From: Lyngbya sp. PCC 8106
GTDB lineage: Bacteria > Cyanobacteriota > Cyanobacteriia > Cyanobacteriales > Microcoleaceae
DNA length: 64,000 nucleotides
Assembly: GCF_000169095.1 (NCBI RefSeq)
Contig: NZ_AAVU01000039.1
Location: 1-64,000 of the forward strand
Reading direction: 5' to 3'
The position numbers and the translations under genes were made by a program. The stretch's first letter is position 1. Each line of letters starts with the position of its first letter. The notes below the pieces were generated by a model that worked only from the letters and a program-made list of their open reading frames with translations, was not told where the DNA came from and did not search any database. This document shows, piece after piece, positions 42,630-51,574 of the stretch.

Positions 42630-44174
42630 ATGCCTGTTTCTAGTCGTCAGCCGTCTATTGGTGTAAATCCGGTATCCACTTCACCCGTATTTGATGTCAT
42701 TGTCATTGGTTCTGGGATTGGAGGACTGGTGACAGCAACCCAGTTAGCCGCTAAAGGTGCTAACGTCCTCGTTCTCGAAAGTTATATTATTCCCGGTGGA
42801 AGTTCGGGCTACTTTGAACGCGAAGGATATCGCTTTGATGTGGGTGCGTCGATGATCTTTGGTTTTGGAGACGAAGGTACAACCAACCTACTAACCCGTG
42901 CTTTAGAAGCCGTCAACGTTAACCTCGAAACGATTCCCGATCCGGTGCAGATCCATTATCATCTCCCAAAAGACAGTCAGGTTAAAGTTCATCGAGATTA
43001 TGAGAAGTTTTTGCAAGAACTGATTGAAAAGTTTCCCCATGAACACCGAGGGATTCGTAAATTTTATGATGAATGTAGGAAAGTCTTCAACTACCTCAAC
43101 TCAATGGAGTTACTTTCTTTAGAAGAACCCCGTTATTTAATGCGGGTGTTTTTCCAAAATCCGGGTGCTTGTCTGGGTTTAGCGCAATATTTACCTCAAA
43201 ATGCAGGTGAAGTTGCACGGCGTTATATTAGCGATCCACAGCTATTAAAGTTTATAGATATTGAATGCTACTGCTGGTCAGTTGTTCCGGCCGATCTGAC
43301 TCCGATGATTAATGCCGGGATGGTTTTTAGCGATCGCCATTATGGTGGTATTAATTATCCTAAAGGCGGAGTCGGTGAAATTGCCATTAAGTTAGCGGAA
43401 GGACTCGAAAAAGCCGGAGGTCAAATTCACTACAAGGCTAGAGTTAAACAAATTTTAATTGAAAACGGTAAGGCGGTAGGAGTCGAATTAACCAACGGTG
43501 AGGTCTATCGCGCCAAACGAGTCGTGTCTAATGCCACCCGTTGGGATACTTTTGGTAAGTTAGTTCCGACTCAACACACGCCGAAACCGGAAGTCAAATG
43601 GCGAAAGCGGTATCAAAAATCACCCAGTTTCCTGAACCTGCATTTAGGGGTTGAGGCTTCTGTATTTCCCCCTGGAACTGAATGTCATCATGTGATTGTC
43701 GAAGACTGGGATCGGATGGAAGAATCAGAAGGGACAATCTTTGTTTCTATTCCCACCCTGCTTGATCCGAGTCTTGCTCCCGAAGGCTATCACATTATGC
43801 ACACCTTTACTCCCAGTTGGATCGACGAATGGCAAGGATTATCTGAAACCGAATACGAACGAAAAAAAGAAGAAGCCGCAGGACGGATAATAGACCGCTT
43901 GGAAAACTTCTTTCCCGGTTTAGATGCGGGGTTAGACTACATGGAAATCGGAACCGCGCGATCGCATCGTCGTTTCCTCAACCGAGAAGATGGTACCTAT
44001 GGCCCGATTCCCCAACGTCAACTCCGGGGACTGTTAGGAATGCCGTTTAATCGCACTGCTATTCCCGGTTTATATTGTGTGGGAGACAGTACCTTTCCCG
44101 GTCAAGGGTTAAATGCTGTTGCCTTTTCGGGATTTGCTTGCGCTCATCGCATTGCCGTTGATCTCGGATTTTAA
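42630..44174 (+). CDS. crtH: Carotenoid (prolycopene) cis-trans isomerase CrtH
   Basis: CrtH converts poly-cis lycopene made by CrtP/CrtQ into all-trans lycopene. The 514-residue flavoprotein has the N-terminal dinucleotide fold DVIVIGSGIGGLVTATQLAAKGANVLVLE (FAD binding). The CRTISO signatures are GGSSGYFEREGYRFDVGASMIFG, INYPKGGVGEIA and the C-terminal GLYCVGDSTFPGQGLNAVAFSG. Length is typical. With cruE-cruH at 51.5 kb it is one of two carotenoid loci in this window. Confidence 0.96.
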   Translation: MPVSSRQPSIGVNPVSTSPVFDVIVIGSGIGGLVTATQLAAKGANVLVLESYIIPGGSSGYFEREGYRFDVGASMIFGFGDEGTTNLLTRALEAVNVNLETIPDPVQIHYHLPKDSQVKVHRDYEKFLQELIEKFPHEHRGIRKFYDECRKVFNYLNSMELLSLEEPRYLMRVFFQNPGACLGLAQYLPQNAGEVARRYISDPQLLKFIDIECYCWSVVPADLTPMINAGMVFSDRHYGGINYPKGGVGEIAIKLAEGLEKAGGQIHYKARVKQILIENGKAVGVELTNGEVYRAKRVVSNATRWDTFGKLVPTQHTPKPEVKWRKRYQKSPSFLNLHLGVEASVFPPGTECHHVIVEDWDRMEESEGTIFVSIPTLLDPSLAPEGYHIMHTFTPSWIDEWQGLSETEYERKKEEAAGRIIDRLENFFPGLDAGLDYMEIGTARSHRRFLNREDGTYGPIPQRQLRGLLGMPFNRTAIPGLYCVGDSTFPGQGLNAVAFSGFACAHRIAVDLGF

Positions 44175-44372
44175 CAGATTTTAAAAGGGAGGTTGGGAGG
44201 TCGGTAAATCTTAACTTCTGACCTCACAACTTCTATCTTATAGATTATTATTTTTTCGATTTCAAATCAGAGGTTGAGATTAAAAAATATCTAGGTTTAA
44301 GCTCAAGTTGAGAGTACAAAATTAGGGCTGAAATATTTTGCACTGACGAGTTTATAAACACTGATTAGAATT

Positions 44373-44765
44373 TCACCCACTCAATTCTAACGGACAAACA
44401 TGAGACTGTTGTTGTAGCCATTGTTGTCCGACTTGTTGTAACGCCTCGATTACGGGTTGAAGTTCTTGGCCTTTTTCAGTGAGAGAATATTCAACTCTGG
44501 GCGGAATCTCTGGATATACAGTGCGTTTAACCAAACCATATTGTTCGAGTTGTCGCAGTCGAATCGTTAAAGTTTTCGTACTAATTCCGGGTAACGCCTC
44601 AACGAGTTCATAGGTTCGGCGACTTCCGCGAAATAGTTCTCTGAGAATCTGAAGTGACCACTTCCTCCCGACCCGATCCAAAATAAATTCAATCGGAGAG
44701 GTGATCTCTAGACACTGAGGGACATTCAGCAGTAAAGGCGTAGAATCGCTTGCTTTGACCTTCAT
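44373..44765 (-). CDS. HxlR family transcriptional regulator
   Basis: The 130-residue protein is a MarR-like winged helix of the HxlR group: CLEITSPIEFILDRVGRKWSLQILRELFRGSRRTYELVEALPGISTKTLTIRLRQLEQYGLVKR, then the wing YPEIPPRVEYSLTEKGQEL. HxlR proteins often sense redox or electrophiles through an N-terminal cysteine; here Cys18 or so (PQCLE) occupies that place. It stands alone, convergent with crtH and divergent from ppsA. Target genes are unknown. Confidence 0.92.
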   Translation of the reverse strand: MKVKASDSTPLLLNVPQCLEITSPIEFILDRVGRKWSLQILRELFRGSRRTYELVEALPGISTKTLTIRLRQLEQYGLVKRTVYPEIPPRVEYSLTEKGQELQPVIEALQQVGQQWLQQQSHVCPLELSG

Positions 44766-45137
44766 CAGACCATCCTCATAAACTTCATCTTTTTTAATAA
44801 TAACCGAAAAATCCTTATCCTCGCCATTTTTTTCGTTTTGTAACTATGAAGAAGCACTCGAGGATGATGGCAATTTTCAGAGAAAAGAATAGGATGAAAG
44901 TAGAGTCAATCAAAAACCGATTCAGACTCAACTCCCCTGCAAGCCTTTCGTTAAAAAGACGTAACATTCGGCAAATAACCCTTGGGGATCAATGCTTTTT
45001 TATTTTAAAGACTTGTTTTAACAAGAGCTGAAGTCACGGCAAACCCGTTTTGATTTTTAGCAAAACCCGCAAAAAACTCTACTCAAAGATAGAGGCTTTG
45101 CGGGAAACTATCTCTTTTACCTGGAGTGAATTTACTG
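44766..45137. other. Leader region of ppsA with a two-tier hairpin
   Basis: No convincing gene (a 61-codon frame at 44846 is judged spurious). Just before ppsA, CCCGCAAA (45066-45073) pairs with TTTGCGGG (45097-45104), and inside it CTCTA (45077-45081) pairs with TAGAG (45090-45094), giving a long hairpin. There is no T-run, so it may be a 5' leader regulatory structure rather than a terminator. Confidence 0.5.
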
Positions 45138-47567
45138 ATGTTAAAAACCATTACCCAACAAAAAATCTCCCCAGTCAAAGAACAAACCCTGGTGTTGTGG
45201 TTCAATCAAGTGGGAATGGCTGATGTCAAGTTTGTTGGTGGAAAAAATGCTTCTCTCGGCGAAATGATCCGTCAACTCACCCCCAAAGGTGTCAACGTTC
45301 CTCAAGGGTTTGCGATTACCGCCTACGCCTATCGTTACTTTCTCAAATCAGCGGGTTTAGAGGTCAAATTGCGTCAACTGTTGACCGATTTAGATGTCGA
45401 TGATCTGCATAACCTGCGAATTCGCGCCGAACAAGCCCGAAATTTATTAATTAATACTCGATTTCCCGTAGACTTAGAAAGTGCGATCGCTCAAGCTTAT
45501 TTAAAGTTATGCGATATCTACGGAACAAAGGTTGATGTAGCCGTGCGTTCGAGTGGAACGGCCGAAGATTTACCGGATGCGAGTTTTGCGGGACAACAGG
45601 AAACTTACCTCAATATTCAAGGTTGTCAAGCGGTGATTGCTGCGACTCATCAATGCTTTGCTTCTCTGTTTACAGATCGGGCGATTTCCTACCGGACAAT
45701 TAAAGGGTTTAATCATTTTGATGTGGCTTTGTCGGTGGGTGTTCAGAAGATGGTTCGTTCTGATTTGGCAACTTCTGGAGTGATGTTTTCTATTGATACA
45801 GAAACCGGATTTAAAAATGCTGCTTTAATTACAGCCGCTTACGGTTTAGGGGAAAATGTGGTGCAAGGTGCTGTTAATCCTGATGAATATTTAGTTTTTA
45901 AACCCACATTACATGAAGGTTTCCAACCCATTTTAGATAAACGTTTGGGAAGCAAAGCGATTAAAATGGTGTATGATAGTGAGGGAACAACTAAGAATAT
46001 TAATGTTGATTTAGCCCAACAACAAAAATTTGCTCTCAATGATTATGAAATTCTACACTTAGCGAAGTGGGCGATATTGATTGAAGATCATTATTCGCGA
46101 GTTCGGGGATGCTATTCACCGATGGATATTGAATGGGCAAAAGATGGAATGAGTGGGGAATTATTTATTGTCCAAGCCCGTCCAGAAACGGTACAATCCC
46201 AAAAATCAACTCAGATTCTTCAGCAATATAAACTACAAGAACATGGTAAAATATTACTGACAGGTCGGGCGGTTGGTGATCGTATTGGTCAAGGTCAAGT
46301 ACGGGTAATTCTTGATGTTAAAGACATCGATCAATTCCAAGCCGGAGATGTATTAGTGACCAATAAGACTGATCCAGACTGGGAACCAATTCTCAAAAAA
46401 GCCAGTGCAATTGTGACAAATTCAGGCGGAAGAACTTGTCATGCAGCGATTATTGCCCGAGAGTTAGGAATTCCGGCGGTTGTGGGTTGTGGCGATGCGA
46501 CAACGGTTTTAAAAACAGGTCAAGTGGTTACAGTTTCTTGCGCCGAAGGAGAAGAAGGTCAAGTGTATGAGAACTTAGTTCCTTTTGAAATCGAAGAAAC
46601 GGTACTTGAAAATTTGCCCAAAACTCGCACTCAAATTTTGATGAATGTTGGCAATCCGGAAGTTGCATTTCGTTTAGCAGCGATGCCTTCTGATGGCGTA
46701 GGGTTGGCGCGTTTAGAGTTTATTATTGCCAATCATATTAAGGTTCATCCTTTAGCATTGATTCATTTTAATCAATTAAAAGATGAAAAAGTTAAGCAAA
46801 AAATTGAGCAGTTAACCGTTCAATACCACCATAAGCCGGATTATTTTGTCGATAAATTGGCACATGGAATTAGTATGATTGCGGCAGCTTTTTATCCCCA
46901 TCCTGTAATTGTACGAATGAGTGATCTCAAGAGTAATGAATACGCCAATTTGTTAGGGGGTCGTGAGTTTGAACCGGATGAAGAAAATCCGATGATTGGA
47001 TGGCGAGGGGCATCACGTTATACTGACCCGAAATATCGAGAAGCATTTGGCTTGGAGTGTCTAGCTATTCAACGAGTTCGAGATGAAATGGGGTTGGCTA
47101 ATGTGATTCCAATGATTCCATTTTGTCGTACTCCCGAGGAAGGGCAACAAGTGTTAACAGAGATGGCAAAATACGGCTTAGTTCGAGGCAAAAATGGGTT
47201 ACAAGTTTATGTGATGTGTGAATTGCCGAGTAATGTTTTATTAGCCGATGAGTTTTGTCAGGTTTTTGATGGATTTTCAATTGGGTCGAATGATTTAACC
47301 CAGTTGACATTAGGCTTAGATCGAGATTCCGGTTTAGTGGCGCACCTGTTTGATGAACGCAACCTTGCTGTTCGCCGCATGATCAAAATGGCAATTGAAA
47401 CGGTTAAACAGCAGGGACGTAAAATCGGAATTTGTGGCCAGGCGCCCAGTGATTATCCGGAGTTTGCTCAATTTTTAGTGAAATTAGGAATAGATTCGAT
47501 CAGTTTGAATCCAGATTCCGTTGTGCCAATGATTCTCAATATTGCTGAAATGGAAGGATCAGTGTGA
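45138..47567 (+). CDS. ppsA: Phosphoenolpyruvate synthase
   Basis: PpsA makes PEP from pyruvate and ATP with release of AMP and phosphate. From ATG 45138 the protein has 809 residues; the GTG at 45126 overlaps the GGAG ribosome binding site. Domains in order are an ATP-grasp nucleotide-binding region (FVGGKNASLGEMI, VAVRSSGTAEDLPDASFAGQQ), the swivelling phosphohistidine domain (SGGRTCHAAIIAREL, His at about residue 435) and the PEP/pyruvate TIM barrel. The barrel ends with SNDLTQLTLGLDRDSG and the catalytic Cys in GICGQAPSD. All key residues are present. Confidence 0.95.
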   Translation: MLKTITQQKISPVKEQTLVLWFNQVGMADVKFVGGKNASLGEMIRQLTPKGVNVPQGFAITAYAYRYFLKSAGLEVKLRQLLTDLDVDDLHNLRIRAEQARNLLINTRFPVDLESAIAQAYLKLCDIYGTKVDVAVRSSGTAEDLPDASFAGQQETYLNIQGCQAVIAATHQCFASLFTDRAISYRTIKGFNHFDVALSVGVQKMVRSDLATSGVMFSIDTETGFKNAALITAAYGLGENVVQGAVNPDEYLVFKPTLHEGFQPILDKRLGSKAIKMVYDSEGTTKNINVDLAQQQKFALNDYEILHLAKWAILIEDHYSRVRGCYSPMDIEWAKDGMSGELFIVQARPETVQSQKSTQILQQYKLQEHGKILLTGRAVGDRIGQGQVRVILDVKDIDQFQAGDVLVTNKTDPDWEPILKKASAIVTNSGGRTCHAAIIARELGIPAVVGCGDATTVLKTGQVVTVSCAEGEEGQVYENLVPFEIEETVLENLPKTRTQILMNVGNPEVAFRLAAMPSDGVGLARLEFIIANHIKVHPLALIHFNQLKDEKVKQKIEQLTVQYHHKPDYFVDKLAHGISMIAAAFYPHPVIVRMSDLKSNEYANLLGGREFEPDEENPMIGWRGASRYTDPKYREAFGLECLAIQRVRDEMGLANVIPMIPFCRTPEEGQQVLTEMAKYGLVRGKNGLQVYVMCELPSNVLLADEFCQVFDGFSIGSNDLTQLTLGLDRDSGLVAHLFDERNLAVRRMIKMAIETVKQQGRKIGICGQAPSDYPEFAQFLVKLGIDSISLNPDSVVPMILNIAEMEGSV

Positions 47568-47641
47568 TCGAATGATATAGTTTGGGTGGTGTAAGTCAAG
47601 TTCTAGAATTTGGGAGGAGTCCTAAGTTCTAGACGAGCTGA

Positions 47642-47682
47642 GACTGCGGAGGTTAGGGTATGACCGAAGCAGTCTTTTTTTT
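47642..47682 (+). terminator. Intrinsic terminator after ppsA
   Basis: GACTGC (47642-47647) pairs with GCAGTC (47669-47674), with an inner GGTTA/TGACC stem, and runs into nine T. It lies about 75 bases after the ppsA stop. Confidence 0.8.
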
Positions 47683-47825
47683 AGGAAAAATCTTTTGAGG
47701 ATGAACAGAATCGTACACTTTTAAAGACAGACACAGGCAATTGAGTATTGAGTTCGGGAGAGAAGCCTAAATTTGCTCGAAATGCTTAAATTTTTCTTAA
47801 AAAAAGAATTTCAGGATTCATCAAC

Positions 47826-48212
47826 TCAACCCATCAATTTTGCTTTCATTGCGGCTTCATCCCAATAGGATTCTAGTTTTTGAATTTTGCCCGCCTCATT
47901 AAACTCAAAAATAGCAATTCCTTCGGTTGTCGCAGTACGACCATTTCTAGCCAAAACATTCATTGTCCACTGGACTGCTACTTTATGACCCCCACTGAAA
48001 ATTTGATTCGGTGTAATCTCTAGCTTCTCATAAAATTTCGATAAAATTTCAAAAAACTTATGAGCATCTTGGTGGACATTAAGTGGTGGTTTTCCCACTG
48101 GGTCATAAACGAGTGCATCCTCCGAAAAAGCCTGTAGCCAACCTTCTGAATTTAAAGCGGCGACTTGGCGATAGTATTCGGTTAAAAACTGTTCAATCTC
48201 AGTTTGGGACAT
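47826..48212 (-). CDS. SnoaL/NTF2-like protein
   Basis: The 128-residue protein has the cone-shaped NTF2-like fold pattern: an N-terminal helix (TEIEQFLTEYYRQVAALNSEGWLQAFSEDALVYDPVG) and curved strands ending IAIFEFNEAGKIQKLESYWDEA. SnoaL/ketosteroid-isomerase-like proteins bind small hydrophobic ligands or act as cyclases or isomerases; no catalytic residue set is diagnostic here. It is convergent with ppsA and monocistronic. Confidence 0.85.
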   Translation of the reverse strand: MSQTEIEQFLTEYYRQVAALNSEGWLQAFSEDALVYDPVGKPPLNVHQDAHKFFEILSKFYEKLEITPNQIFSGGHKVAVQWTMNVLARNGRTATTEGIAIFEFNEAGKIQKLESYWDEAAMKAKLMG

Positions 48213-48392
48213 AACAAAATGTTAGGCGATGGCTTGGCTCTAATTATAGATGCTTTTTTTATTTTTTCCAAGCGATTATCCTCAATTGAGTTCTCACTAA
48301 ACTTTTCACGGTTTCCAGGGTTTAATCAGATTGATACAAAGATATAACATTTTCTTAGGAATTTTGAAAGACTTTTTTGATTTCCAATAGAA

Positions 48393-48593
48393 ATGCGGAT
48401 AGCAATCGGGAATGATCGGTCAGCTTTATTGCCTCAAACCCCTAATTATAGCGGCTTAGATGGATTGATTATTCATAAATTAAATCCCATCGCCATCAGT
48501 GATCAAAAGGGAATCACAGATGATAATATAGAGTCAGCCCTTTTCGCCCTTCTAGGTTTTTCGAGAGAGAACATCACCCCAAAAGCTGAATGA
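48393..48593 (+). CDS. Small hypothetical protein coupled to uup
   Basis: The 66-residue product (MRIAIGNDRSALLPQTPNYSG...) has no recognisable domain. Its stop codon overlaps the start of the ABC-F gene as ATGA (48590-48593), a typical translational-coupling junction, which supports its being expressed. There is no clear Shine-Dalgarno before its own ATG. Confidence 0.45.
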   Translation: MRIAIGNDRSALLPQTPNYSGLDGLIIHKLNPIAISDQKGITDDNIESALFALLGFSRENITPKAE

Positions 48594-50521
48594 GTATTTT
48601 CACACTGCAATCGGTCAAAAAAGATTTTGGAATCAAGGAAATCCTCAGAGATGCCAATCTCAGCCTTGATGCTACGGATAAAATTGGTTTAATTGGGATT
48701 AATGGCTCTGGAAAGTCAACTTTATTGAAAATAATTGCAGGGTTAGAACCGATTGATAGCGGTCAACTCTTAGTCAATTCTAAAGTTAAAATTGTTTATT
48801 TATCTCAAGATCCCGATTTAGACGATAATAGCACTGTTATTGAACAGGTTTTTGCCAAGAGTGGCGAACAAATGAAACTCATTCGTGAGTATGAGGTTCT
48901 CTCAACAAAAATTGCTAAACATCCAGAAGATAGCCAGTTAATTAATCGTTTATCAGCCGTTACGCAAGCGATAGATGCCGGGAATGCTTGGGAACTGGAA
49001 ACACAAGCAAAGATTATTTTAACTCAACTTGGAATTGAAGATTATGATGTCAAAGTTGGAAGTTTATCAGGAGGATATCGTAAACGAATTGCCCTCGCTT
49101 CTGCTTTGCTTTCTAACCCCGATGTGTTGTTAATGGATGAACCGACTAACCATTTAGATGCCGGGTTAGTGGAGTGGTTGCAAGGGTATTTGAATGGTTA
49201 TCGCGGTGCTTTATTATTAATTACCCATGATCGTTATTTTTTGGATCGCGTTACTAATCGGATTGTTGAACTTGATCGAGGGGACTTATACACCTACACG
49301 GGAAACTATTCTTATTTCTTAGAAAAGAAAGCAGAATCTGAAGATATTGAGGTGAGTCAACAACGAAAACATCAAGGCCTTTTACGGCGAGAGTTAGAAT
49401 GGTTAAGACGTGGCCCAAAAGCCAGAAGTACCAAACAAAAAGCCAGAATTCAACGCATTGAAGGAATGCAGGACACTGAATTTAAGCAAGCCCAAGGGAA
49501 AGTCGAAATCTCTACCCCAGGTCGTCGAATTGGGAAAAAAGTTATTGAGTTAAAAAATATTTCCAAATCCTATAGTGAAAGACCGATTATTCAGGATTTT
49601 ACCTATACTTTTGCACCCGATGACCGCGTGGGAATTATTGGTAAAAATGGTGTCGGAAAATCAACGTTATTAGATTTAATTACAGGTCGAATTCAACCTG
49701 ATTCTGGAACTGTTGATATTGGGTCAACCATTTATATTGGTTATTTTGATCAACACTCAGAAGATTTAACTCAAGCTTTAAATGAAGAACAGCGAGTGAT
49801 TGATTACCTCAAAGAAGTCGCTGAATATGTTAAAACGGCTGATGGGACTCAAATTACCGCCTCTCAAATGTTGGAACGATTTCTGTTTCCCCCCAATCAA
49901 CAATATTCACCCATTCATAAACTTTCTGGGGGTGAAAAACGACGATTATTTTTGTTGAGAGTCTTGATGAGTGCGCCGAATGTTTTAATATTAGATGAAC
50001 CGACAAACGATTTAGATGTCCAAACCTTATCGGTTTTAGAAGAATATTTAGAGGAGTTTAACGGTTGTGTGATTGTGGTTTCCCATGATCGCTACTTTTT
50101 AGACCGAACTGTTGATCGAATTTTTTCCTTTGAATCTGAGGGAAATCTACGTCAATATCCGGGGAATTATTCGGTTTATTTGGAATACAAAGCCAGAGAA
50201 GAAGCGGAAGCCGCCAATCAAACGACAACGGTGAAAGAAAAGGTTTCAGATACCCAACAACCCGACAAATCTCAACGCTTTTCTTGGGATAAAGACGGAA
50301 ATCGTAAACTGTCTTCTAAGGAGAAAAAAGAATATCAAGCCTTAGAAAATAAAATTGCCAAGTTAGAAACTGAAAAAGCGAAGTTAGAAGCTGAGTTATA
50401 CAATGTATCCCCTGGAAAAGTCAGCCAAGTTCAAGAACTTCATCAAAAAGTTGAACAGTTAGCCCTAGACATTGATCAAGCCACCGAACGTTGGTTAGAA
50501 TTAGCAGAAATTGATTCTTAA
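48590..50521 (+). CDS. uup: ABC-F family ATPase (Uup-like)
   Basis: ABC-F proteins are ribosome- or DNA-associated twin ATPases without membrane domains. The 643-residue protein has two nucleotide-binding domains (Walker A GINGSGKST near residue 36 and GKNGVGKST near 355; signatures LSGGYRKR and LSGGEKRR; Walker B LLMDEPTNH and LILDEPTND). They are joined by a charged linker (LLRRELEWLRRGPKARSTKQKARIQRIE). The C-terminal coiled coil (about 560-640) is the mark of Uup. The start is coupled to the preceding small frame. Confidence 0.92.
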   Translation: MSIFTLQSVKKDFGIKEILRDANLSLDATDKIGLIGINGSGKSTLLKIIAGLEPIDSGQLLVNSKVKIVYLSQDPDLDDNSTVIEQVFAKSGEQMKLIREYEVLSTKIAKHPEDSQLINRLSAVTQAIDAGNAWELETQAKIILTQLGIEDYDVKVGSLSGGYRKRIALASALLSNPDVLLMDEPTNHLDAGLVEWLQGYLNGYRGALLLITHDRYFLDRVTNRIVELDRGDLYTYTGNYSYFLEKKAESEDIEVSQQRKHQGLLRRELEWLRRGPKARSTKQKARIQRIEGMQDTEFKQAQGKVEISTPGRRIGKKVIELKNISKSYSERPIIQDFTYTFAPDDRVGIIGKNGVGKSTLLDLITGRIQPDSGTVDIGSTIYIGYFDQHSEDLTQALNEEQRVIDYLKEVAEYVKTADGTQITASQMLERFLFPPNQQYSPIHKLSGGEKRRLFLLRVLMSAPNVLILDEPTNDLDVQTLSVLEEYLEEFNGCVIVVSHDRYFLDRTVDRIFSFESEGNLRQYPGNYSVYLEYKAREEAEAANQTTTVKEKVSDTQQPDKSQRFSWDKDGNRKLSSKEKKEYQALENKIAKLETEKAKLEAELYNVSPGKVSQVQELHQKVEQLALDIDQATERWLELAEIDS

Positions 50522-50531
50522 ATTGCTCTTT

Positions 50532-51175
50532 CTATTGCCAATTTCCCACTAAAACAAACGGCACCCAATAAAAAGGATGACGAGTTCTATCCTCATTTAA
50601 AAGATTAACTTGAGCCGTTTGCAATGCTTGCGCTTTATTGGATTTTGTTTGAGGATTTGCTAACTCTCGATAGAAGTCAACCATCAGCCTAGCGGTACTT
50701 TGATCCTCAACTGTCCACAAGGTTGCGACGGTGCTACGCGCTCCCGCTCTCTCTGAGCCAATATTTTTAAAGTTTCAGAGGAGTTTTTGAGAGATAAAAC
50801 TAAGTTTAAACTTTGGTTTATTATAGCTTCAGCCTCTTGCCACTGATTTAACTTTTGATATGTTAAGGCTAAGTTACTTCAGGCCATTACGTGGTTAAGT
50901 TGATCACCATTTTGAGCCAAAATTTCAGCCGCTTTTTGCCAAAATTGCACCGCTTTTTCAAACTGTCCAGATTGATAAAAAGCTTGAGCCTGTTGAGTTA
51001 ATTGTAAGCCATCTTGCTGAGTTTGAACGATCAAAATTCCTGGTATTCGAGCGATAACAGGTGGCACTGCCATTGACATCAAAAACAACATCAAAATAAA
51101 AATTCTGAACCCTTGCTTTAAGTTGATTTTAAAGTTAATCATTGTTGTGTTCCCCCATTGATTCTTCTCACTCAA
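50532..51175 (-). pseudogene. Decayed TPR-CHAT gene
   Basis: On the minus strand a 98-codon frame (51175-50879) encodes a signal-like N-terminus and one TPR-like unit ending LNHVMA, then a TGA. In the same frame the reading continues SNLALTYQKLNQWQEAEAII, a further TPR unit, to about 50755. There it meets, in another frame, a CHAT C-terminus (RSTVATLWTVEDQSTARLMV... to HPFYWVPFVLVGNWQ). Everything between (remaining TPRs and most of the CHAT domain including the His-Cys dyad) is deleted. One in-frame stop, one frameshift and a large deletion show it is dead. Confidence 0.8.
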
Positions 51176-51574
51176 ACCAATTTATATAAAGCCCTATTTT
51201 TATTTTAGAAAAAAGCTCAACTTTTGTCTATAGAATGCTAATATTTTGAATTCAGAGATATTCTTTGATTGTTGAGTTAGATAAAAGAAGGCTGAATCAA
51301 TTAATAGATGGGTTCAATTCCGCTATAAATCATCCTCATAAATAGTCTTGACTGTTTGATAATACTATTTTTCAGATCAAACGGCAATCTTTAAGAAAAA
51401 CCGAAGAATTAAAAGTTGAAATTTTAAACTTTAAGTAAGATTGTTGATTCCCCAGATAGCTAACAAAATGTTAATATTCATATTAGTTTCCTTGAAATCA
51501 AAAGATTAAAGTGAAATTATAAAATCTCTAAAACCTGCTATAAACTCTGGAAGACGTTAACAATTCAATTCAGA
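51176..51574. other. Intergenic region, nothing recognised
   Basis: About 400 AT-rich bases between the decayed CHAT gene and cruE. No gene, repeat or RNA is evident; promoters of both sides are expected here. Confidence 0.5.

Noticed and set aside
44846..45031. 61-codon basic frame upstream of ppsA
   Set aside because: No ribosome binding site or recognisable motif; lies in the likely promoter/leader of ppsA.
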